Of a stretch of 7,351 nt of DNA, positions 1 through 6,200 are shown one piece after another. Position 1 is the stretch's first letter, and the number at the start of each line of letters is the position of its first letter. Made by a program: the position numbers and the translations under genes. Source of the stretch: Candidatus Kuenenia stuttgartensis. Lineage in GTDB: Bacteria > Planctomycetota > Planctomycetia > Isosphaerales > Isosphaeraceae. Under the pieces are notes generated by a model. That model was given only the letters and a program-made list of their open reading frames with translations, had not been told where the DNA came from and did no database searches. The stretch covers positions 1 through 7,351 of the forward strand of contig CAMBZY010000158.1 in NCBI GenBank assembly GCA_945872325.1, written 5' to 3'.

Positions 1-219
1 ACCATCAATCTTGAGAATGCCGACGAGAAACTCAACAGGATTGAAGCCTTTCAGACTCAAGCTCTTAGATCGCTTTCGACAGTCCTGAAAAAGGGCTCTA
101 GTGTTCTGGGGTCCATGGTCAAGCCTGAGGTGGAAACTTTGACCAAAAGTAAATTCAATAGTGTCAGTGTCGAGGCCAAGTCTGTGATCGACTCTTTGTC
201 CCAAAAGTCCAAAAATTGA
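1..219 (+). CDS. hypothetical protein, C-terminal 72 residues (partial, 5' end outside window)
   Basis: Frame 1 is open from the first base to a TGA at 217-219, giving 72 residues that begin TINLENADEKLNRIEAF and end SLSQKSKN. The start lies upstream of the window. The visible part is hydrophilic and rich in Ser, Lys, Glu and Leu, with no cysteine, no membrane segment and no catalytic motif. Charged residues and spaced leucines suggest a mostly helical, possibly coiled-coil tail. I do not recognise the family. That it is real rests on the open frame up to the window edge and on the strong hairpin 8 bases after the stop, a normal place for transcription to end. It could be the end of any soluble or helical accessory protein. 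Confidence 0.6.
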   Translation, partial: TINLENADEKLNRIEAFQTQALRSLSTVLKKGSSVLGSMVKPEVETLTKSKFNSVSVEAKSVIDSLSQKSKN

Positions 220-227
220 GCTTTTCC

Positions 228-257
228 GGGTGGCTGAAAAACTATTTTTGGCCACCC
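228..257 (+). terminator. terminator-like hairpin after the partial gene
   Basis: GGGTGGC (228-234) pairs perfectly with GCCACCC (251-257), and AAAAA (237-241) pairs with TTTTT (245-249) inside, leaving a small bulge and the loop CTA. It starts 8 bases after the stop codon. No clean T-run follows, so it is either a weak intrinsic terminator or a 3'-end protecting stem. The internal A/T stem could let it act in both directions. Confidence 0.5.
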
Positions 258-267
258 ACCGCTTCCC

Positions 268-285
268 TTGATACAACCGTATCAA
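268..285. promoter_or_regulatory. perfect 7-bp dyad with a 4-base loop
   Basis: TTGATAC (268-274), AACC, GTATCAA (279-285) is a perfect inverted repeat in the gap between the partial gene and the YTV gene. It could be an operator half-site pair or a second small hairpin following the one at 228-257. No promoter hexamers sit convincingly next to it, so its role is open. Confidence 0.35.
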
Positions 286-491
286 CCATTACTTTTGGCA
301 ACTACGCCCCGACCGACATGGTGTACGTAGACGCAAGTCGCTGTTTGGTATAGACTTAAATCTGCAACCTCATCCATTTCAACCGCTCTGTCGGATGCTT
401 CCGAAATTTGAATCCTTTAAAACTTGAACTTTTTCCTAAGAAATTTCGTAGTTCCATCGGCGCTGGATTGGTTTTGCCCGATACAGCGATT

Positions 492-512
492 TTGGCGCGA
501 TATAATTGCCAA
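492..512 (+). promoter_or_regulatory. candidate promoter -10 (TATAAT) inside a TTGGC-N11-GCCAA dyad
   Basis: TATAAT at 501-506 matches the housekeeping -10 consensus exactly. It lies inside the inverted repeat TTGGC (492-496), N11, GCCAA (508-512). A -35 is poor: TTGCCC at 474-479 would need a 21-base spacer. The dyad has the T-N11-A spacing seen in LysR-type operators, and a protein bound there would cover the -10. The YTV gene starts about 135 bases downstream, leaving a long leader. This is motif reading only. Confidence 0.35.
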
Positions 513-630
513 GGACACGAAAATGGGCTGAAGTTTCGTCGGTATCGGTCGAGTGGTTTCGAGGCATTTTCACTGGGGAGCCTCGACTGGATCGGGTATG
601 ACGAAGAACTAGGCCATGGATTTCGTTGTG

Positions 631-636
631 AAGGTG
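631..636 (+). promoter_or_regulatory. ribosome binding site deciding the YTV start
   Basis: AAGGTG lies 6 bases before ATG 643, close to the AAGGAG consensus at good spacing. The alternative in-frame ATG at 616 has no comparable site. It would also add nine residues (MDFVVKVNF) in front of an already complete signal peptide. Confidence 0.6.
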
Positions 637-642
637 AATTTT

Positions 643-2142
643 ATGACAGGCCGCAAAAGAATTCGACTCTATGCCGCTGGGCTCGCTGGCGTGATTTCGC
701 TGAGCGGGCAATCGGCGTGGGCGACCTACGGAGGGGCCGTCCAATTGGCGTGCAACAGGTCGCCGGTCGTGGCTCGCACCACTTCCACGGTTGCCCTCAC
801 GCCCCAATGTGACACCGTCATGCAAACGGTCTATCAGACCGTTATGGTGCCTGAACAAGTGACGGTCATGCAAACGCAGTATAAAACAGCGATGAAACAG
901 GAGTCTTACACGGTCCTAAAGCCCGTACAGGAAACCAGTTTCGTCACCCGGCGCCACACCGTGCAAAAACCGGTCTATGAGACCGCCAACATCCAGCGCC
1001 GATACACCGTGATGAAGCCGGTGGTGCAGACGCAGAAGATGGAAAAACGCTACACGGTGATGAAGCCCGTGGTGCGAACTTCCACCACTCAGCGCGAGTA
1101 CACGGTGATGAAGCCCGTGGTGCAGACGCAAAAAATGGAACGTCGCTACACGGTGATGAAGCCCGTGGTGCGGACTTCCACCACAGAGAAGCGCTACACG
1201 GTGATGAAACCCGTGGTGCAGACGCAAAAAATGGAACGTCGCTACACGGTGATGAAGCCTGTGGCCAAAACGTCCATGGAAGAACGTCGCTATTCCGTGA
1301 TGAAGCCCGTTGTTCAAACCTCTATGGTGAACGAAAGTTACAATGTTCTCAAACCCGTTCAGACGACGCGTCAGGTAACAGAAACCCAAGCCTCGTTTGA
1401 GAATCAGCAAGTGGTGGTGCCTGGCCCGATTGTTCAACAGACGATGGTCAACGGCTGCACTGGATGTGCCCAGACGGTGGCCGTTCAGGCTGCCCCTCGG
1501 GTCCTGAATCAGACGGTTATGGTACAGCGTCCTGTGATTCGCAATATTGTGGAAACCAGCTACGTTCAAGAGACCATCACCAAGCAAGTTCCTGTCCAGA
1601 CCTGTTCTTACGTCAATGAAGAACGAGTGGAGCAAGTGCCTGTGACACGAACCGAAATGGTTGCCGAAGAGCGTGTTGAGCCTTACGAAGTCAGGACTTG
1701 CAACTATGTGGCTGAAGAACGGGTGGAGCAGATCCCGGTTCAGACCACGGAATATGTCGCTGAAGAACGTGTCGAGCCCTATGAGGTAAGGACATGCAGC
1801 TATGTGGAAGAGAAAAGGGTCGAACAGATCCCGGTTCAAACCACAGAATATGTGGCTGAAGAACGCGTTGAGCCCTACGAAGTTCGTACTTGCAGCTATG
1901 TGAACGAAGAGCGTGTGGAACAGGTTCCCGTCACGACCTGCAAGATGGTGGAAGAGATTCAGGAAGAAAAAATCCCTGTCACCACGACTCGGTATGTCTC
2001 GGAAACAGCTACCCGTCAGGTGCCTGTGACTGTAGCAGAACAAGTCCCTGTCACAGTAACCCGAACGTCTGCCAAAGTGGTTGCCACTCAGCAGGCTGTC
2101 CAGAACTGCACGCAGGTTCCTGTGATTGTTCCAAGCTATTGA
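643..2142 (+). CDS. exported YTV-repeat protein (planctomycete envelope protein), 499 aa
   Basis: The protein starts MTGRKRIRLYAAGLAGVISL and has a clear signal peptide: basic Arg/Lys region, hydrophobic core at 9-22 and a likely cut after AWA (25-27). The mature part has two repeat arrays of 16-residue units. Array 1 (residues 89-248, ten units, with two degenerate ones from residue 57) is YTVMKPVV plus eight variable residues. Array 2 (307-466, ten units) alternates YVAEERVEPYEVRTCS and YVAEERVEQIPVQTTE. The linker (249-306) carries a CxxC (C272, C275). By hand count array 1 is about +21 and array 2 about -17. No enzyme motif or transmembrane anchor follows the signal peptide. YTV-motif proteins are known in planctomycetes and have been associated with their protein-rich cell wall; an envelope structural role here is inferred from that. 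The gene is flanked by long gaps and ends in hairpins, so it is probably monocistronic. An upstream ATG at 616 is possible but less likely. Confidence 0.92.
   Translation: MTGRKRIRLYAAGLAGVISLSGQSAWATYGGAVQLACNRSPVVARTTSTVALTPQCDTVMQTVYQTVMVPEQVTVMQTQYKTAMKQESYTVLKPVQETSFVTRRHTVQKPVYETANIQRRYTVMKPVVQTQKMEKRYTVMKPVVRTSTTQREYTVMKPVVQTQKMERRYTVMKPVVRTSTTEKRYTVMKPVVQTQKMERRYTVMKPVAKTSMEERRYSVMKPVVQTSMVNESYNVLKPVQTTRQVTETQASFENQQVVVPGPIVQQTMVNGCTGCAQTVAVQAAPRVLNQTVMVQRPVIRNIVETSYVQETITKQVPVQTCSYVNEERVEQVPVTRTEMVAEERVEPYEVRTCNYVAEERVEQIPVQTTEYVAEERVEPYEVRTCSYVEEKRVEQIPVQTTEYVAEERVEPYEVRTCSYVNEERVEQVPVTTCKMVEEIQEEKIPVTTTRYVSETATRQVPVTVAEQVPVTVTRTSAKVVATQQAVQNCTQVPVIVPSY
907..1386 (+). repeat. array 1: ten in-frame 48-bp units (basic YTVMKPV repeats)
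   Basis: Units start at 907, 955, 1003, 1051, 1099, 1147, 1195, 1243, 1291 and 1339, each 48 bp or 16 codons. Each begins with YTVMKPV or a close variant (YTVLKPV, HTVQKPV, YSVMKPV, YNVLKPV). From 1003 the second halves alternate QTQKME and RTSTT types, giving a 96-bp higher-order unit. Units 1099-1146 and 1195-1242 differ at one base of 48, a silent change, which points to recent duplication or gene conversion. Two weaker units (residues 57-88, from position 811) extend the same period upstream. Confidence 0.95.
1561..2040 (+). repeat. array 2: ten in-frame 48-bp units (acidic YVAEERVE repeats)
   Basis: Units start every 48 bp from 1561 and encode 16 residues beginning YV or MV, mostly followed by xEERVE and then PYEVRTC or Q(V/I)PVxT in alternation. 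This gives a 32-residue higher-order repeat, with cysteines at residues 321, 353, 385 and 417. The units at 1753-1800 and 1849-1896 encode identical peptides but differ at 9 of 48 bases, all silent, so these copies are old and held by selection on the protein. The array has the same unit length and unit number as array 1 but opposite charge. Confidence 0.93.
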
Positions 2143-2162
2143 GATTAAAAAGTGGAAACAGG

Positions 2163-2187
2163 CCTGCCTGATTTCGTTCAGGCAAGG
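2163..2187 (+). terminator. hairpin 20 bases after the YTV stop
   Basis: TGCCTGA (2165-2171) pairs perfectly with TCAGGCA (2178-2184) around the loop TTTCGT. Two further C-G pairs (2163-2164 with 2186-2187) form past a bulged A. Only a short T stretch follows, so alone it is a moderate terminator. It is the first of two hairpins behind the YTV gene. Confidence 0.5.
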
Positions 2188-2206
2188 TTATGATCCCCAG
2201 TGGAGG

Positions 2207-2256
2207 CCCGTTCCCCGCGATGGAAGAAAACGCGGGGAGCGGGTCTCTCGTTTTTA
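2207..2256 (+). terminator. strong GC-rich intrinsic terminator, second of a pair
   Basis: A 13-bp stem with one G-U pair forms between CCCGTTCCCCGCG (2207-2219) and CGCGGGGAGCGGG (2231-2243), with an 11-base loop. It is followed by TCTCTCG and a TTTTT run (2251-2255). This is the best rho-independent terminator in the window and probably ends YTV transcription if the 2163-2187 hairpin is read through. Confidence 0.72.
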
Positions 2257-2425
2257 TCAGGATCAAAGTCGCAGGATGGCCACGCAACGTCTTGCCCAGT
2301 CACGCAGAGTTGAAAAATGCGGCTTGCAGGCACAAAACATTCCTGAAATCCGGAACGTATTCTCGGACTGTTCCCAAGCGGGATTGAGGTCATAACCAGC
2401 CTTTTTTTTAAGGTAAACCTCAGAA
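2257..2425. other. non-coding spacer with no recognised element
   Basis: Apart from an eight-T run at 2402-2409 there is no gene, RNA or repeat I can support here. Short reading frames overlap on both strands, but none has a ribosome binding site or recognisable protein features. Confidence 0.4.
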
Positions 2426-2457
2426 CCTGATTGACGAATTGCGTTAATCAGGATAAT
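2426..2457 (+). promoter_or_regulatory. 11-bp palindrome overlapping a possible promoter for the Phd-like gene
   Basis: CCTGATTGACG (2426-2436) is complementary to CGTTAATCAGG (2442-2452) with one G-T pair and the 5-base centre AATTG. Within it TTGACG (2431-2436) resembles a -35 hexamer, and GATAAT (2452-2457) resembles a -10 with a rather short 15-base spacer. A dimeric repressor bound here would block the promoter, as Phd/YefM-family antitoxins commonly do at their own operators. The same sequence could also fold as an RNA stem-loop, but no T-run follows that would make it a terminator. Confidence 0.45.
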
Positions 2458-2474
2458 TTAACACTATCTCTTGC

Positions 2475-2496
2475 CGACGGAGTCTCATCTCCGTTG
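2475..2496 (+). promoter_or_regulatory. stem-loop in the leader of the Phd-like gene
   Basis: CGACGGAG (2475-2482) pairs with CTCCGTTG (2489-2496) over eight base pairs including one G-U, with the 6-base loop TCTCAT. It lies about 35 bases before the start codon, in the likely 5' leader, and does not cover the ribosome binding site. It may stabilise the message or be a second operator. Confidence 0.4.
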
Positions 2497-2521
2497 AAAA
2501 TCCCCTACATATCTTTGATCT

Positions 2522-2526
2522 GGAAG
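2522..2526 (+). promoter_or_regulatory. ribosome binding site deciding the start of the Phd-like gene
   Basis: GGAAG ends 5 bases before ATG 2532. A GTG at 2526 is in frame two codons earlier but overlaps this site, so the ATG is preferred. Confidence 0.55.
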
Positions 2527-2531
2527 TGACT

Positions 2532-2876
2532 ATGACACAGTCGTCTGTGCGCTATTTGGGTTCGCGCGAACTGCATCGGGAATTGCCGAGAATTTTGGAG
2601 GAACTGGCGGATTCGAATTCAAGACTTGTTCTGACAATCCATTCCAAGCCAAGAGCCGTGATGCTCGGTGCTGACGCATTTGCTGCTCTCGTGAAGCAGG
2701 TTGGCGAGTTGGACAAAAAACTGGGCCAGGAATTGTCCGAATTAACAAAGACCGAGACGGGCAAGGTCTCCGCCGAAAAGAAACGCGAAAGTGTTGTGGA
2801 ACGGGCTCCAGCTAAAAAACCAGTCAAAAAAACGACGAAATCTCGGAAGAAGTTACGTGTCAAGGCGGCCCACTAA
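2532..2876 (+). CDS. Phd/YefM-like antitoxin-fold protein with Lys-rich C-terminal tail, 114 aa
   Basis: Residues 6-60 (VRYLGSRELHRELPRIL onward to VGEL) follow the Phd/YefM antitoxin pattern: a short first strand, a helix with the spaced ELxxxLPxILEEL motif, a strand LVLTIHSKPRAVML, then a helix DAFAALVKQ. That family binds operator DNA as dimers. The C-terminus is unusual. Antitoxins usually carry an acidic or disordered toxin-neutralising segment there, whereas here residues 61-77 look helical and 78-114 have 15 Lys/Arg against 3 Glu, with histone H1-like KKPVKK and KSRKK patterns. No toxin reading frame lies on either side: the next gene, 340 bases on, is dnaE. The protein may therefore be a solitary DNA-binding regulator or nucleoid-type protein rather than half of a toxin-antitoxin pair. 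The family call rests on pattern recognition and the function is inferred. Confidence 0.72.
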   Translation: MTQSSVRYLGSRELHRELPRILEELADSNSRLVLTIHSKPRAVMLGADAFAALVKQVGELDKKLGQELSELTKTETGKVSAEKKRESVVERAPAKKPVKKTTKSRKKLRVKAAH

Positions 2877-2883
2877 GTCGTCA

Positions 2884-2914
2884 ATCGGAAACATGTTCCC
2901 CGAGATTTTCCGAT
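2884..2914 (+). terminator. hairpin after the Phd-like gene, weak terminator
   Basis: ATCGGAAA (2884-2891) pairs perfectly with TTTCCGAT (2907-2914) around a 15-base loop, 7 bases past the stop codon. The sequence after it is pyrimidine-rich but has no T-run, so termination may be partial. Confidence 0.4.
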
Positions 2915-3216
2915 CCGCTCCGTTCTCTCCCATCACCCTCAATAGAGCAATTCACCTCAGTCTCGAACTGTTCCGGAAGTGGCCCGGCGAAATCCTTCAA
3001 ATGTTTTACCATGTCCAAATCTGAGGGTGGGAAAGAGGTTCTGAACCATCTTGGAATTTGTTGGGCGGGAATGTCTGGACTTCACTCCCGCACAGCCCCA
3101 ATATGACTATGTATGAGTAGGTCGGGTGTGGCTCAGGAACAGCCATGCCGCTCAAGAGGAGCGTCGGACGGAGGACGCTAAGGCGATTCTCCCACCCTCG
3201 GGACGAGGTTTTTTCT
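2915..3216 (+). promoter_or_regulatory. dnaE upstream region with several possible stems
   Basis: No credible gene or clear promoter hexamer pair is visible. Possible RNA structure includes GCGGGA (3065-3070) with TCCCGC (3086-3091), with TTGG and CCAA outside it, and AGCGTC (3160-3165) with GACGCT (3174-3179). There is also a long-range 10-base match, GAGGGTGGGA (3022-3031) with TCCCACCCTC (3189-3198), ending 6 bases before the ribosome binding site. If the transcript starts before 3022, these stems could affect dnaE translation. This is inference from complementarity only. Confidence 0.3.
3205..3208 (+). promoter_or_regulatory. ribosome binding site deciding the dnaE start
   Basis: GAGG lies 8 bases before ATG 3217. 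That start puts the PHP domain (FVHLHCHTHYS) at residue 6, as in other DnaE proteins. The frame is open back to an ATG at 3145, but the extra 24 residues (MPLKRSVGRRTLRR onward) are arginine-rich and unlike the family. Confidence 0.65.
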
Positions 3217-6200
3217 ATGGCTCATCAGCCATTTGTCCATCTTCATTGCCACACACACTATAGCCTGCTGGACGGCGCCAATCGGGTGCCGGAACTAGTC
3301 GCCAAGTGCAAAGAATTCGGGATGCCGGCCGTGGCCGTCACCGATCACGGCAACCTCTACGGAGCCATGGAACTTCTCAAAGAAGCCAAGGCCATCGGGA
3401 TCAAGCCGATCATCGGTATGGAAGCCTACATCGCCCCTGGCCGCCGTTCGGAACGCACCCTGGGTGGCTGCAATGGCAAGGAATACGCCTTCCACCTGAC
3501 CCTTCTGGCCAAAAATGGAACCGGCCTCCGTAACCTGATCAGGCTCTCCAGCAAAGCGTTTCTTGAAGGCTATTATTATCGCCCCCGTATCGACAAAGAA
3601 ATTCTAGAACAGCACTCCGAAGGCCTGATATGCCTCTCAGGATGCTGCTCCAGCGAACTTGCCGATCTGGTTCTGAATAACAAAAAGTCCGACGCTGAAG
3701 CACTTTGCGCCTGGTACACGAAAATCTTCGGCAAAGAGAATTTCTTCGTCGAGATTCAGGACAACGGCGTTCCCATCCAGCGCGAAACCAACGCAGGCGT
3801 AATCGAAGTTGCCAACCGTATGGGCCTTCCCCTGGTCGGCACCAGCGATGCCCACTACCTGACCAAAGCCGACGCCAAAGCGCACGATGTTCTGCTTTGT
3901 GTCAATATGGGTAAGACCTTCGACGATCCAAACCGGATGAAGTTTGATACCGAAGATTTTTACATTCGCTCGCCCGAGGAAATGTATGCGGTCATGCCCG
4001 CTCATTCCGAAGCACTCAAACAAACGGCTCTGATCGCGGAATCGGTCGAAGAATTTTACAAGTCCGCCGGCATCGGTGTACGTCAGTTTCCCTCATTCCA
4101 GCCGCCTGAAGAAAAGACTCCAGAAGCTTATCTACGCGAGCTTTGTGAAACGGGCTTTAAAAATCGCTATGTCGACAACCCTCCGGAAGGGGCCCGCGAC
4201 CGGCTTGAGCATGAGCTTGGAATTATCAACAGGATGGGCTTTGCCAGCTACTTCCTGATCGTCTGGGACTTCGTTCGGTTTGGCCGCGAAGCCGGTATCC
4301 CAAGCCTCGCCCGGGGATCGGCCTGTGGCGCTCTGGTCAGCTACCTGCTGGGTTTGTCACACGTTTGCCCGTTGAAATATGACCTCCTGTTCGAACGATT
4401 CCTTGACCCGAATCGGGCTGAGGCGCCAGATATCGATATCGACCTCTGTCAGGAGCGTCGCTACGAAGTGATCGAATACGTCAGACGTAAATATGGAGAG
4501 GCGAACGTTGCCCAGATCGGCACCTTTGGCACGATGGCGGCCAAGGCGGCGATCAAGGATGTGGGCCGGGTCCTGAACATTCCTCTGGCGCGTGTGAATC
4601 AGATCACCAACCTGATTCCAAAAACGCTCAATATTTCGATCGATGCCGCCCTCAAGGCTGAGCCTGAGCTGCGCAGGATTTGTGCCGCAGATCAGGACAT
4701 CGACAAGATGATCCAGATGGCCATGCAGCTCGAAGGGCTGGCTCGCAGTGCAGGCACCCACGCCGCCGGTGTGGTGATCGCCGACCGCCCCCTGCAAGAC
4801 CTCGTCCCGCTCCAGAAGTTGCCTAACAAGGATAAAGATAAAGAAGTCATCACCACCCAGTGGGACATGGGCGATGTGGAAAAAGCCGGGCTCCTGAAAA
4901 TGGACTTCCTTGGTCTCAGAAACCTCACGATTCTGGACCGGGCCGTAAGGCTGATCAATCGTCGCTATCCTGATGCTCCCATTGATCTTAACAGCGTTCC
5001 ACTTGACGATCCTGACACTTACGCCCTTTTGCAGAGAGGCGAAACCAAGGGAGTCTTTCAGCTCGAGTCGGCGGGTATCCGCGACCTTCTGATCAAGATG
5101 AAGCCCGACGTTTTTGCCGACATCATCGCCACCAACGCCTTGTATCGTCCAGGCCCTCTAAACGGTGGCATGGTTGATGCTTATGTGAATCGTAAGCACA
5201 AGCGTGAGGTGCCCGATTACCCTCACCCGGTGATGAAAGAAATTCTTGAAGAGACCCACGGGGTCATGGTCTATCAAGAGCAGGTCATGCGGATTTTGAA
5301 CCGCCTGGGCAGTATCGAACTTTCCACAGCCTATGCCACCATCAAAGCGATCTCGAAGAAAAAGACAGACGTGATCGCAGCCGGCCGCGAAGCGTTTATC
5401 AAAGGCGCTGGAGAGCAGGGGCTGGACGCAGTTCGGGCCCGGGAAATCTTCGACCTGATTGAGTTCTTCGGTGGCTATGGTTTCAACAAGTCGCACTCGA
5501 CAGCCTACGCCCTGGTGGCCTACCACACAGCCTATTTGAAGTCTCACTATCCAACGGAGTTCATGGCCGCCCTGCTTTCGAGCGAAATCGATGGTTCTGA
5601 CCGTGACAAACTCACGGAGCATATCGACGACGCACGCCGAATGGGGATTGAGGTTAAGCCTCCGGATGTGAATCAAAGTGAAGCTGGATTCAGGGTTACG
5701 GAAAAAGGCAGGATCCATTTCTCGATGGCTGCCATGAAGGGCGTTGGCCTGAAAGCGGTCGATGCGATTGTCGACGCTCGCACCAAAGGTGGATCATTCC
5801 TGAGCCTGGACGATTTTCTTGAACGTGTTCCTCCAACAGTGGTTACGCAAGGGGCAGTGGATACCCTGATTAAAGGTGGAGCGTTTGACAGCTTCGGCGC
5901 CAAGCGGGCCCAATTGCTGGCAGTCTTGCCACGAGCGATGCAGGCGAGCCAATCGGCTCTGGCGGACAAAAAACGCGGACAGACCAGTTTGTTCGACAGC
6001 TTTGCGTCAGCATCGGCCGGTTCGCCTGTCAAAGATGTCCAGTTTGCATTGCCTGATATTGCCGAACTGCCTGAAAACATTAAACTTGCGGAAGAGAAGA
6101 AGATCCTTGGATTTTACTTCTCAAGTCACCCGCTCACGAGTTATTCTGGTCAAATTCAGGCTTTGGCGACACATTCCGTGAACAAACTCTCGACGGTTGG

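Noticed and set aside
494..509. Sigma-54 promoter (TGGC ... TTGC)
   Set aside because: The GG and GC elements are 12 bases apart rather than the required 10.
408..812. 134-codon + strand frame overlapping the start of the YTV gene
   Set aside because: It overlaps the signal peptide in another frame, shows no family features and has no convincing ribosome binding site.
907..2040. Regular 48-bp repeats that could suggest a CRISPR or satellite array
   Set aside because: The units are contiguous with no unique spacers, keep one reading frame, and encode a conserved 16-residue peptide with silent differences. They are protein repeats.
916..2043. 375-codon open frame on the minus strand across the YTV gene
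   Set aside because: It mirrors the repeat codons (histidine- and leucine-rich low complexity), has no ribosome binding site or known motif, and the + strand frame has a signal peptide and YTV motifs.
2877..3144. Toxin gene paired with the Phd-like protein
   Set aside because: No open frame of useful length with RelE, Doc, PIN or similar features occurs in the gaps on either side.
3145..3216. 24-residue N-terminal extension of DnaE
   Set aside because: Arginine-rich and unlike the family; the GAGG site and the conserved PHP start support ATG 3217.
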